From Planctomycetota bacterium (GTDB lineage: Bacteria; Planctomycetota; UBA1135; UBA2386): a stretch of 46,542 bases of DNA. Location: the NCBI GenBank assembly GCA_019636245.1, contig JAHBXX010000034.1:1-46542 (forward strand), in the 5' to 3' direction. Numbering within the stretch: position 1 is the first letter of the stretch; each line of letters opens with the position of its first letter. A model generated the notes under the pieces. It did no database searches, was not told the DNA's origin, and worked only from the letters and a program-made list of their open reading frames with translations. Of this stretch, positions 1 through 7,127 are shown one piece after another. The position numbers and the translations under genes are program-made.

Positions 1-69
1 TTGGCGAACGGGGAGAGCGGCGGCTTCGTGGTCAGCAACGGCCTGCGCAGCTTCATCTGGCCGCAGTGA
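1..69 (+). CDS. C-terminal end of an unidentified gene (partial)
   Basis: The first frame is open from the window edge to a TGA at 67-69 and encodes 22 residues ending in SFIWPQ. The first codon is TTG, but the gene most likely begins upstream of the window. Nothing in this short tail identifies a family. It lies about 110 bases before the DprA-like gene on the same strand and is probably part of the same integrated element. Confidence 0.3.
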   Translation: MANGESGGFVVSNGLRSFIWPQ

Positions 70-84
70 ACGGGGTCGGGCGCT

Positions 85-104
85 GCGGGCGCGGCTGCGC
101 CCGC
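85..104 (+). terminator. GC-rich hairpin after the first gene
   Basis: A perfect 8-bp stem (GCGGGCGC / GCGCCCGC) with a GGCT loop lies 16 bases after the stop at 69. There is no T-tract, so it is at best a weak terminator. It could also be a chance product of the high GC content. Confidence 0.3.
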
Positions 105-179
105 GGGCCCGGCGCGCCCGCTGCAGGCCACGATCCGCTTGTCGATGACCCCCGACCAAGTAACGTCTCGGAGGCTGCC

Positions 180-868
180 ATGAACTCCGACCGGTGGACG
201 CCCGATGACCTGCTGCGGCCCCTGAACGAGGCTGAGAAGAAGCACGCGCCGCGGGACCTGTTCGTGGCCGGCGACCGCAGTCTTCTGCGTGCCGGACCGA
301 CGGTGGCCATCGTCGGCTCGCGCGACGCAACGCTCGCCGGCCTCGCGCGTGCCGACAAGCTCGCGCGCCTCCTGGTGCAGCGGGACATCGTAGTCATGAG
401 CGGCCTGGCGGAGGGCATCGACACGGCGGCCCACCTCGGCGCGATGCGGAACGGCGGTCGGACGATCGCGATCCTGGGCACGCCTCTGGACCGTGCTTCC
501 CGGCGAAGAACCGGGCGCTCCAGCAGGAGATCATGCGCGACCACCTCGCCGTGTCGCAGTTCCCGAGCGGCACCAAGGTCGGCAGGCACACGTTCCCGAT
601 CCGCAACCGCACCATGGCCTTGCTGTCCGACGCCACGGTGATCATCGAGGCGAAGAACGGCAGCGGGTCGCTGCACCAGGGCTGGGAGGCGATCCGCCTC
701 GGCCGCCCGCTCTACCTCGCCAAGTCGCTGTTCGACGATGCCTCGCTCGGGTTCCCGCAGGAGTTCGCCCGCTACGGCGCCGAGGTGCTGACCGACGAGA
801 CCTTCGACACCCTGATCGAGCTCCTGCCGAAGGTGCCGCGCGGTGCCGTCTCGCCGATCCCTTTCTGA
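180..868 (+). pseudogene. DprA/Smf-like Rossmann-fold protein, broken by a frameshift
   Basis: The ATG at 180 has a strong ribosome binding site (GGAGG at 171-175). The first 105 codons encode the start of a DprA/Smf fold, with TVAIVGSRDA and VVMSGLAEGIDTAAHLGA, typical of the nucleotide-binding Rossmann domain. After ILGTPLDR (codon ending at 494) the homology continues in another frame as CFPAKNRALQQEI and then SQFPSGT, RNRTMALLSDATVIIEA and NGSGSLHQGWEAIRLGR, stopping at 868. Restoring one base near 494 would give a protein of about 229 residues, which is a short DprA with no obvious N-terminal SAM or C-terminal winged-helix domain. Classical DprA loads RecA onto incoming single-stranded DNA; short island-borne versions may do something else. 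No slippery heptamer is seen at the break, so real decay or a base-calling error is more likely than programmed frameshifting. Confidence 0.8.
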
Positions 869-1091
869 GGTCCGCTTCGCGGCGCTGCTGGTCTACGGCC
901 CGGACGGAACCCACGAGATGTCGCGTCGTGCCGCACGGGCGGTCACGGACATCAAGAACTGCCACCGGTGTGTCCGCTCGGCTGGAATTCGCGTCGTCGA
1001 TTCAGTCATCGACGACCTCAGACCGGGCAATTCGAGCCTAAACGCCCTCGGCGCGATCTCCGGACACGACGGCCAAGGCGCCACATCCTGA
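843..1091 (+). pseudogene. Possible truncated partner of the DprA-like gene
   Basis: A GTG at 843 opens a frame that overlaps the end of the DprA-like gene by 26 bases and runs 82 codons. Residues of about 10 to 38 (FAALLVYGPDGTHEMSRRA, then AVTDIK) look like real protein, and recall the start of a phosphoribosyltransferase-like protein sometimes seen after short DprA genes. That resemblance is from memory and was not checked. After about codon 38 the sequence becomes low-quality (Arg/Ser-rich, no motif), so the gene appears cut off. It could also be a chance frame. Confidence 0.3.
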
Positions 1092-1318
1092 GAGGAGGTG
1101 CATCGAGCGAACATCGACCCTTGACGCACAGGAGGGAAGTTGGGACGAAGGTGGACAGATGTGGTCCACAGGTCTGCGCGCTCAGCCCGAACGCGGGTCG
1201 GCGAGCTGGTCACGGGTGCGCTCCAAGGAGCCAATTCCTGCCAGGACTGGCTCGGCGCGGTCTCCGGATACCACGAACACGGACCCGCTCCACTTCTTAT
1301 CGTTGCAATAGCATCTGA
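1092..1318. other. Gap without a recognisable gene
   Basis: Several frames are open here but none has a good start or a family motif. A GAGAGGAGG run at 1090-1098 resembles a ribosome binding site, with no convincing gene behind it. A short inverted repeat (GTGGAC at 1151-1156, GTCCAC at 1164-1169) is present. I see nothing else. Confidence 0.3.
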
Positions 1319-1756
1319 ATTAGCTTCGGGTTTGCATCAAGCACTTGTCCTGCTCCGAGCGCAGACTGCACGTGGGCGCCGCGCGCTCGGCCGTGAAGCG
1401 CGGCTTGCGGGACTCGGCCTGCCGGCGTCGCGAGCGGCGGCCCGCCTGCTCCTCGCGGTAGCGCAGGATCAGTTCGACCAACTCGTGCCGCGTCGCGGGC
1501 TCGCGCCGCGCACACCCGGCCAGTCCGGGTCCAGCAGCGTCGACAGCGACTCGTGGTCGGCGGACGGGGGCCTCGGCGCCCCGCCGTGGAGGGGCCTTTC
1601 GACTACGCCTTCGGCGTCGGCTTCGCCGCCGCCTCCGGCTTCGTCGAAAGCCCCCTCCACGGCGGACGCATCCGCTTCACTGAACAACCGCGGCAGCGGG
1701 GGAACGGGCGCAGGGTGCTGCGGCGGGAGAGGACGGTCTTCTCGATTCTCGGTCAT
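1319..1756 (-). pseudogene. Small hypothetical gene of the integrated element, frameshifted
   Basis: The ATG at 1756 follows an AAGGAAG ribosome binding site 6 bases upstream, so translation in this direction was probably once real. The protein starts MTENREDRPLPPQHP, is Pro/Glu/Ala-rich, and reads STLLDPDWPGVRGA near codon 85. The more protein-like continuation, ATRHELVELILRYREEQ, lies in the next frame, and one base appears to be missing near 1495-1505. That frame ends at the TAA at 1319-1321 after a basic stretch (RRSRRRQAESRKPRF). No family is recognised. The middle of the gene is a palindromic insertion (1581-1665). Acidic Pro-rich head plus basic tail suggests a small accessory protein of unknown role. 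Confidence 0.45.
1581..1665. repeat. 23-bp inverted repeat forming a long palindromic unit inside a gene
   Basis: The arm at 1581-1603 (CCGCCGTGGAGGGG, then CCTTTCGAC) and the arm at 1643-1665 are inverted copies of each other over 23 bases with a single mismatch, separated by 39 bases. The spacer is itself partly self-complementary. The unit lies within the frameshifted minus-strand gene and keeps its frame open, encoding roughly AVEGAFDEAGGGGEADAEG. It looks like a REP-type or palindromic-element insertion; the in-gene position recalls Rickettsia palindromic elements, which is an analogy only. Confidence 0.7.
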
Positions 1757-1801
1757 CGGTCGCTTCCTTCCCTGGCCGGGCCAGGGGTGGAAGGCCGACG
1801 G

Positions 1802-3003
1802 GTTTCACCAGGTTTCGCTCCGACGCTGCTCCTCGACGAGCCGACACCTAACTCCGCGGTCGCAGCGTCAACGAGGACCTCCGGGGAGTGATCGACGCCG
1901 GGCACCAGCGTGGCGGAGTCGTGCTGCGGTGCGTGGGCGACGACCAGGAGCCCACGCCCTTCAACTGCTTCGCCCCGGTGGCGATCGGCATGATCGGCAA
2001 GCCACCCGGAACCATCGAAGACCGCAGCATCCCCATCTCGATGCGACGGCGCCTGCCAGACGAGTCCGTCGATCGCCTGAAGGCGGGCAAGTCGATCCGC
2101 GCACAGTTCATCGACGTCGTCCAACGCTGCGTGCGATGGGCGAACGACAACCGGAGCGCGTTGGCCTCTGCGGAACCGACGCTGCCGGGCGAGATCGACG
2201 ACCGCGCCGCGGACTGCTGGTTTGCCCTGTTCGCGATCGCAGATCGGTGCGGTGGTCGCTGGCCGGAGCTGTCGCGCAGTATGGCGGTCGCCGTGATGTC
2301 GGGGCGCGATGGCGCTAGCGGACTCGGCGCCCAGTTGCTTCGTGATCTGCGCGACCTGTTCGAACAGAACAACACCGACCGCATGAGTTCGGCGGGCATC
2401 GTGATCGAGTTGGGTGGGATGGAGGACCGGCCCTGGTCCGAGTACCGGCGCGGCCAGCCGATCACCGCGCGGAAGCTGGCGAAGCTGCTCGAACCCTTCG
2501 GCATCGCGCCGAAGACGATCCGTCTGCCGAAGGGCGAGACACCCAAGGGCTACCTTCGCGACGACCTCGCGGATGCCTGGCAGCGGTATCTGGGCCAAGA
2601 CTCTCCGCCCACCCCCGCATCAGCCGCCACACCGCCACACGCCTTTCCCGACAAGGACTTAGGTCCGTTCGCATCCGCCACAGGGTCTGACGGTGTGGCG
2701 GATCGGGATGGACGTAACCCCTTGTGGGAAAAGGCGTGTGGCGGTGTGGCGGATGGAAACGGTGGTGAGAGCCCATCGAAGCCTGATGGGCTGCGCCAGA
2801 GGCTCGAACAGCTGGTCGCCGACCTAGCCGCCGACATCGAGGGCCTGGGAGCGACCGCGCCGTTCACGTCGATCGACCTCCGTCGCTTCTACGCCGACCT
2901 GACGAAGCAGGTCGGCGTGCGCCAAGCGATCCGCGATGCAGAGGCGCGCTACGCCGCGCACCTCGCCGGCAACTTCGTCCCGCTGCGGAGGGTCTCGCCG
3001 TGA
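1802..3003 (+). pseudogene. DUF3631-domain protein, truncated at its N-terminus
   Basis: The reading frame from 1852 to the TGA at 3003 encodes the C-terminal two thirds of a DUF3631 protein: LRGVIDAGHQRGGVVLRC, FAPVAIGMIG, TIEDRSIPISMRRR, DRAADCWFALFAIADR and PFGIAPKTIR are all in order. This domain is found in phage and plasmid proteins, often attached to a P-loop ATPase or primase part. The Walker-B-like TLLLDE sits at 1823-1840 in another frame: one base is missing after it, and an in-frame TAA follows at 1849. The Walker A part is absent. The gene is therefore a 5'-truncated remnant, though a GTG at 1888 could still start a partial protein. Its linker contains a large palindrome (2624-2752). 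Its stop overlaps the recombinase start (GTGA). Confidence 0.8.
2624..2752. repeat. Nested inverted repeats inside the DUF3631 gene
   Basis: The outer arms at 2624-2646 (CCGCCACACCGCCACACGCC then TTT) and 2730-2752 are perfect 23-bp inverted copies. Inside them lies a second perfect 10-bp dyad: ATCCGCCACA at 2673-2682 with TGTGGCGGAT at 2694-2703. Both arms carry the same GTGGCGG-type sequence. The reading frame stays open across the structure, which encodes the linker between the DUF3631 core and the C-terminal helix region. Confidence 0.8.
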
Positions 3004-4138
3004 CCTCGCGCTACGAGATTCGCGTGCGCAGTTGGGTCCGGGGATCGGACGCCGATGTGCGCGAGGGGCTGCTGGTTGGATCAGCGTCGAGCTCGGCCCG
3101 CTGCTTATCGACAACGTCACGTTGCGTCGCATGCGCCGCGGCACCTGGCCGAGCAACCCGTTCGACATGCTGCAGGCGAAGAAGCTGACCGCGGCCGACC
3201 GCACGCGCGTGAACCGCGCGCTGACCCCCGAACAGGTCGACGCGCTGGTGCAGGCCGCACCGCAGCGCGCAGTGCAGGAGTGGCGCCGGACGCACCCGAA
3301 CGCCAGCGCCGAGCACTTGGAGAAGCTGCGCGTCGAGGGCGTCTTCCGCGGCCGCATCTACCTGGTCCTCTGCTACACCGGCCTCCGGATCGGCGAGCTG
3401 CGCGCGCTCACCTGGGGCGAACTGGACCTCTCGCCGGGCCAGGAGATCGCCGAGATCGCGGCCCGGAAGCAGAAGGGCCGCGACGACGCGATCGTGGTGC
3501 TGCACCCGATGCTGGCGGAGATGCTGCGGCGCCACCGCAAGGAGTGCTCGACCGCGGCGGCCAGGATCGGCAGGGGGCCGCTGCGCAACGGCGACAAGGT
3601 ACTCCGGATCTCCAGCTCGCTGCTCCGCTGGCTGAAGGACGCCGAGTGGGCCGGCATCGGTCTGTGCGACGCGCGCGGCCGGTCCACGACCGTGCACGGA
3701 ATCCGCACCGGCTTCAACACGACCCTGCGCCGGAATGCGACCGACCCGTCGCTGCGGATGCGTTTGATGCGCCACAAGTCGACGGACCTCGGCTTCGGCA
3801 CCTACGACAAGGTCGAGATCGACGAACTGCGCCGCGAACTCGAGCGCCTGCCGGTGGCAGAGGCCCTGCGAACGGCCGCTGGCGCCGAGTCCGGGACAGT
3901 ACCAGTGACAGTACAGCCCAGGCCGACCGAGGCCGATGCTGGCCGCTCGGGGCCGGAACTGCCCTCCTGCCTCCTGCGCCGCGATCCACGAAATCGGCGA
4001 ACGTCGCGCGCGTGTGGCCTTCCAGGCCGGACTTGGCCGCTCCTGGCCGCTCCATGCCGGTGCACGACGAAGCGCACGTGTGGTAGGCCCTGCAGGACTC
4101 GAACCTGCAACCAAGCGGGTATGAGCCGCCGGCTCTAA
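3000..4138 (+). pseudogene. Tyrosine recombinase (integrase) with the core-binding domain lost
   Basis: A GTG at 3000 overlaps the DUF3631 stop and starts MTSRYEIRVRSWVRG, like the N-terminus of a phage-type integrase. After about 28 codons the frame changes (near 3085), and the sequence resumes at GTWPSNPFDML, the end of a core-binding domain. About 100 residues of that domain appear deleted. The catalytic half is complete: Arg in CYTGLRIGELRAL, Lys in ARKQKGRDD, the HxxR motif in HGIRTGFNTTLR, His in LMRHKSTDLG, and Tyr in FGTYDKVE. The frame has no stop before 4138, so its last 19 codons run antisense through the tRNA gene. The element probably used this enzyme to integrate at the tRNA; it is unlikely to work now. 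Confidence 0.85.
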
Positions 4139-4156
4139 CCGTTGAGCTAAGGGCCT
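4081..4156 (-). tRNA. ileX: tRNA-Ile with CAU anticodon (AUA-decoding Ile2)
   Basis: The minus strand folds as a complete cloverleaf: 7-bp acceptor AGGCCCT/AGGGCCT, D arm GCTC/GAGC, anticodon stem GGCGG/CCGCT with loop CTCATAC, T arm GCAGG/CCTGC with TTCGAGT, and an encoded CCA end (4081-4083). The anticodon is CAT. It is much closer to E. coli ileX than to elongator tRNA-Met, sharing CCCTTAGCTCA, GGTTAGAGC and CGCTTGGT, so it is most likely the isoleucine tRNA whose C34 is changed to lysidine by TilS. The 3' end faces the recombinase gene, as expected for an integration target. Confidence 0.92.
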
Positions 4157-4165
4157 CCGGGACTT

Positions 4166-4171
4166 CGTATA
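4166..4171 (-). promoter_or_regulatory. Likely -10 box of the tRNA-Ile gene
   Basis: TATACG on the minus strand lies 9 bases before the tRNA 5' end, a suitable distance for a -10 box. No good -35 box was found at 16-18 bases. It overlaps the intergenic space shared with the divergent gene that starts at 4193. Confidence 0.45.
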
Positions 4172-4192
4172 CCATGCGCGCACCGCTCCCTG

Positions 4193-5191
4193 ATGCCAAG
4201 CCTCGACCACCAGGCCCTCGCCGGTCGCCTGCGCCGCCTCGGCAACGAACTGCGCGCCGCCCTCCGCACCCACATGCAGCACCAGGTGCCGGCCGTGTGG
4301 TCCCGCACGGTCCGCGACGACGCCGGCGACACGATCTTCGGCCTCGACGCGGCGATCGAGGACCTGCTGCTCGAACACTGCCACGCCTGGGGCCGCGAGC
4401 AGCACTTCACGCTGCTGGCCGAAGGACTCGACCCGGCCGGCGTGCCGTTCGGCCGTCCGGGGACCGGCGGGCCGCCGTTCCGCCTGCTCGCCGATCCGAT
4501 CGACGGCACCCGCGGCCTGATGTTCGACAAGCGCCCGGCCTGGTGCCTGCTGGGCATCGCGCCGGACCGCGGCTCGGCGACCCGCCTGCGCGACGTCGAG
4601 GTCGCCGTGATGACCGAACTGCCGACCACGCGGCAGTCGACCAGCGACGTGCTGTGGGCCACCCTCCCCGGCGGCGCCCACGCCGAGCGCCACGACCTCG
4701 CCACCGGCGCCGTGAGGCCGCTGCCGCTGGTGCCGAGCCAGGCCACGACGCTGCGCCACGGCTTCGCCACGGTCGCCAACTACTTCCCCGGCGGCAAGGA
4801 GCTGACGGCACGGCTCGAGGAGGCGATCCTGCTGCGCGCGCTCGGCGGCTGGAACCCCGCCAAGGCCGAGGTCTACACCGACCAGTACATCAGCTCCGGC
4901 GGTCAGTTCGCCGAGGTCGCGCTCGGCCGCGACCGTTTCGTGCTCGACGTGCGACCGCTGGTGCACGCCCGGCTCGGGGTCGCCGCGTCGCTGGCGTGCC
5001 GGCCCTACGACGTGGTCACGTGGCCCGTCGCGGTGGCGGCCGGCTGCGTGGTCACGGACCCGTTCGGCGCCCCGCTCGACGCGCCGCTCGACGTGACCAC
5101 GAACGTGGCCTTCGCCTGCTACGCGAACCCGACCCTCGCCGCGCAGCTGGCGCCGATCGTCCGCGAGGAAGTGCAGCGCCACCTGCTCTGA
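4193..5191 (+). CDS. Inositol-monophosphatase-like phosphatase
   Basis: A 332-residue protein of the inositol monophosphatase/FBPase-like fold. The diagnostic metal-binding motif DPIDGTRGL lies at residues 101-109, and a Pro-Tyr-Asp-containing segment near residue 282 (CRPYDVVTWPVAVAAGC) corresponds to the second conserved motif region. The family removes phosphate from sugar phosphates, inositol phosphates or PAP using Mg2+, and the substrate here is unknown. No signal peptide is visible, so it is probably cytosolic. The ATG at 4193 is the first start after the tRNA promoter region. It is the first intact gene beyond the integrated element, and ends 20 bases from the convergent thioredoxin-like gene. 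Confidence 0.85.
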   Translation: MPSLDHQALAGRLRRLGNELRAALRTHMQHQVPAVWSRTVRDDAGDTIFGLDAAIEDLLLEHCHAWGREQHFTLLAEGLDPAGVPFGRPGTGGPPFRLLADPIDGTRGLMFDKRPAWCLLGIAPDRGSATRLRDVEVAVMTELPTTRQSTSDVLWATLPGGAHAERHDLATGAVRPLPLVPSQATTLRHGFATVANYFPGGKELTARLEEAILLRALGGWNPAKAEVYTDQYISSGGQFAEVALGRDRFVLDVRPLVHARLGVAASLACRPYDVVTWPVAVAAGCVVTDPFGAPLDAPLDVTTNVAFACYANPTLAAQLAPIVREEVQRHLL

Positions 5192-5210
5192 CGGCGGCGA
5201 GCGCTCCGCC

Positions 5211-6392
5211 TCACTTCTGCGCCAGCAGCTGCTTCACGGCGAAGTGCAGCAGCCCCTCGCTACCCGACCCGACGGTGACGAGCGCCACCTTGCCGGCGCG
5301 GTCGAGCACCACCAGCGTCGGGATGCCGCGCACGTGGTAGTGCTTGAAGTCCTGCTCCTCGCCGATGACGAACGGGTAGCCGATGCCCGTGTTGGTGCGG
5401 AACGCCTCGACGTGCGCGCGGTAGGTGTCCTCGGTCAGACCCTTGACGCTCTCGCCGCCGCTCCGCATCTGCGACTTCTCCGCCGGCAGGTAGCCGCTGG
5501 CGTAGAAGCGCGTCAGGCCGACCACCTCGAGCCCCTCGGCGGCGTGCCGCGCGTGCAGTTCGTGCAGCGCCGGCATCACCGCGCGGCACGGGCCGCACCA
5601 GGTCGCCCAGAAATCGACCAGCACCACCTTGCCCTTCAGGTCGCTGAGCTTCTTCGGCTCGGCGCCGATCCACTGCCGGCTGTCGACGTCCGGCGCCGGC
5701 TTGCCGACCAGTTCGCGGCGCAGCGTCACGTAGTCCATCGTGCGCTCGTCGGCGAGCGCGGCGGCCTGGTCGTAGATCGTGCGCGCGCCCTCGGGGTCGC
5801 CGGACGCCGCGGCGACGTCGCCGAGCGTCAGCAGGATCCGGGCCTTGGCCTTCTCGTCCGCCTCGTCGACGGCCTTGCGCAGCACCGCCTCGGCCTTGGC
5901 GGCGTCACCCTGGGCGAGCAGCGCCATCGGCAGCGAATGGCTGCGGATCCGCGCCGCCTCGCGGGCATCGCCGAAGTGCGCCAGGAAGAACTCGCCGGCC
6001 GCGACCGCGCGCCGGCCGGCGGCGAGATCGCCGATCAGCTCGGGCAGCGCCGCCAGCAACAGGTCCTTGTCGGCCTTGGGGTCGAACGCCTGCCATTCGC
6101 AGGCGGCGAAGGCGGCGCGGAACTCCTGTTCCGGCTGCTCGAGGCGGGCGCGCGCCGCCTTCACGGCCTCCATGGCCTTCTTCTGCTCCTCGCTGTCGCG
6201 CGCCGCGCCGCGCGCCTCGATCGGCACCGCGCGCACCTCCGCCTGCACCGCGTCGCGGACCTCGACGTACTTCGTGTAGAGCGACCGGACCCGATCGAGC
6301 TTGCTCGACGCGGACTCGACCGGCGCCTGTGCGCCCACCGCACCGAGGCAGCCGAGGAACAAGGAGGGGACGACGACGCAGCGGAACGACAT
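5211..6392 (-). CDS. Exported TlpA-like thioredoxin-fold protein
   Basis: A 393-residue protein that starts with a signal peptide (MSFRCVVVPSLFLGCLGAV, cleavage likely after AVGA). Residues of about 30-240 are alpha-helical and repeat-like, with a charged stretch early and a tetratricopeptide-like part later (LTLGDVAAASGDPEGARTIY). The C-terminal 160 residues form a TlpA/ResA-type thioredoxin domain: VVLVDFWATWCGPCRAVMP holds the WCGPC redox motif, and GIPTLVVLD holds the cis-Pro loop. Such proteins reduce disulfides outside the cytoplasmic membrane. The ATG at 6392 has a GGAG site 6 bases upstream. A Cys in the signal peptide (FLGC) makes a lipoprotein possible but is not a good lipobox. Confidence 0.88.
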   Translation of the reverse strand: MSFRCVVVPSLFLGCLGAVGAQAPVESASSKLDRVRSLYTKYVEVRDAVQAEVRAVPIEARGAARDSEEQKKAMEAVKAARARLEQPEQEFRAAFAACEWQAFDPKADKDLLLAALPELIGDLAAGRRAVAAGEFFLAHFGDAREAARIRSHSLPMALLAQGDAAKAEAVLRKAVDEADEKAKARILLTLGDVAAASGDPEGARTIYDQAAALADERTMDYVTLRRELVGKPAPDVDSRQWIGAEPKKLSDLKGKVVLVDFWATWCGPCRAVMPALHELHARHAAEGLEVVGLTRFYASGYLPAEKSQMRSGGESVKGLTEDTYRAHVEAFRTNTGIGYPFVIGEEQDFKHYHVRGIPTLVVLDRAGKVALVTVGSGSEGLLHFAVKQLLAQK

Positions 6393-6421
6393 GGCAACTC
6401 CGGGAAAGGGGCCCCGCGAGC

Positions 6422-7057
6422 CTAATCGTGCCGCCGCCAGCCGTCGACCTGCACGATGCGGTCCTCCTCCGCGACCCACGCCGACAGCTTGCCGCCGTAG
6501 ACGCAGCCCGTGTCGAGACCCACGCATTGCGGCCGGACGACCAGTCCGCGGCGGGCCCAATGGCCGAACACGACCCGTTTCGCACCGCGGTAGAAGTCGT
6601 CCCAGGGTCGGTACGGCGGGCCGGGCGGCGGCCAGTCGGCGGCAGGCCGCCGCCCATCGGCGTCGCAGTAGCGGACGTTGACGGCATAGTCGATCGCCGC
6701 CGCGTCGAGCCGCTGCAGCGAAGCCTCGGTCCAGTGCGGGTGCAGGCCGCCGTGCACGAGGATCAGGTCGGGGAAGATGCGCACGACCGGCAGCGCCGCC
6801 AGCCACTCGCGCTGCGCACCGTCGGCCGCGCGCTGCTTGCGCAGCCAGTGCAAGTCGTGGTTGCCGAGCACCGGTTCGGCGCCGAGGCGTATCAGCAGCG
6901 CCAGCACGCCCGCCGAATCGGGTCCCTTGTTGACGAGGTCGCCGACCGGCAGCAGCCTGTCGCGCCCGGCGACGAAGCCGACCGCGGCCAGCAGGCGTTC
7001 GAGCGGCTCGCGGCAGCCCTGGATGTCGCCGACGAAGATCCGGCGCGAGGTGGACAT
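6422..7057 (-). CDS. ApaH-like metallophosphatase (diadenosine tetraphosphatase family)
   Basis: A 211-residue calcineurin-type phosphoesterase. The motifs run in order: GDIQGCREPLERLL near the start, LPVGDLVNKGPDS, LGNHDLHWL, and VHGGLHPHW, followed by VVFGHWARRG and GLDTGCVYGG. These match the ApaH branch, which splits symmetrical Ap4A to two ADP with divalent metals. It is shorter than E. coli ApaH (about 280 residues), so the exact substrate may differ. The ATG at 7057 was chosen because homology begins at once (MSTSRRIFVGDIQG); the frame is open further upstream but that part is basic and unlike the family. It ends 29 bases before the thioredoxin-like gene start, and may be cotranscribed with it. 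Confidence 0.85.
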   Translation of the reverse strand: MSTSRRIFVGDIQGCREPLERLLAAVGFVAGRDRLLPVGDLVNKGPDSAGVLALLIRLGAEPVLGNHDLHWLRKQRAADGAQREWLAALPVVRIFPDLILVHGGLHPHWTEASLQRLDAAAIDYAVNVRYCDADGRRPAADWPPPGPPYRPWDDFYRGAKRVVFGHWARRGLVVRPQCVGLDTGCVYGGKLSAWVAEEDRIVQVDGWRRHD

Positions 7058-7127
7058 GGGGAATGCACGCCGGCGCTTGCGGGACGCGCGGCGCGCGGCA
7101 TTGTTCCGCCTGGCCTCGCGCCGTGCC

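Noticed and set aside
1151..1169. Short inverted repeat GTGGAC / GTCCAC
   Set aside because: Six-base arms are expected by chance and no gene depends on it.
1..4080. Second copy of the tRNA 3' end as the other attachment site
   Set aside because: I found no repeat of the CTGCAGGACTCGAACC segment left of the tRNA; it must lie outside the window or be lost.
3936..4124. Plus-strand frame ending VGPAGLEPATKRV
   Set aside because: This peptide is the antisense of a tRNA gene, a known source of false proteins, and the rest overlaps the recombinase in another frame.
3011..5182. Long minus-strand frame of over 700 codons
   Set aside because: It is an Arg/Gly/Ala-rich shadow of the recombinase, the tRNA region and the phosphatase gene; long empty frames are common at this GC content.
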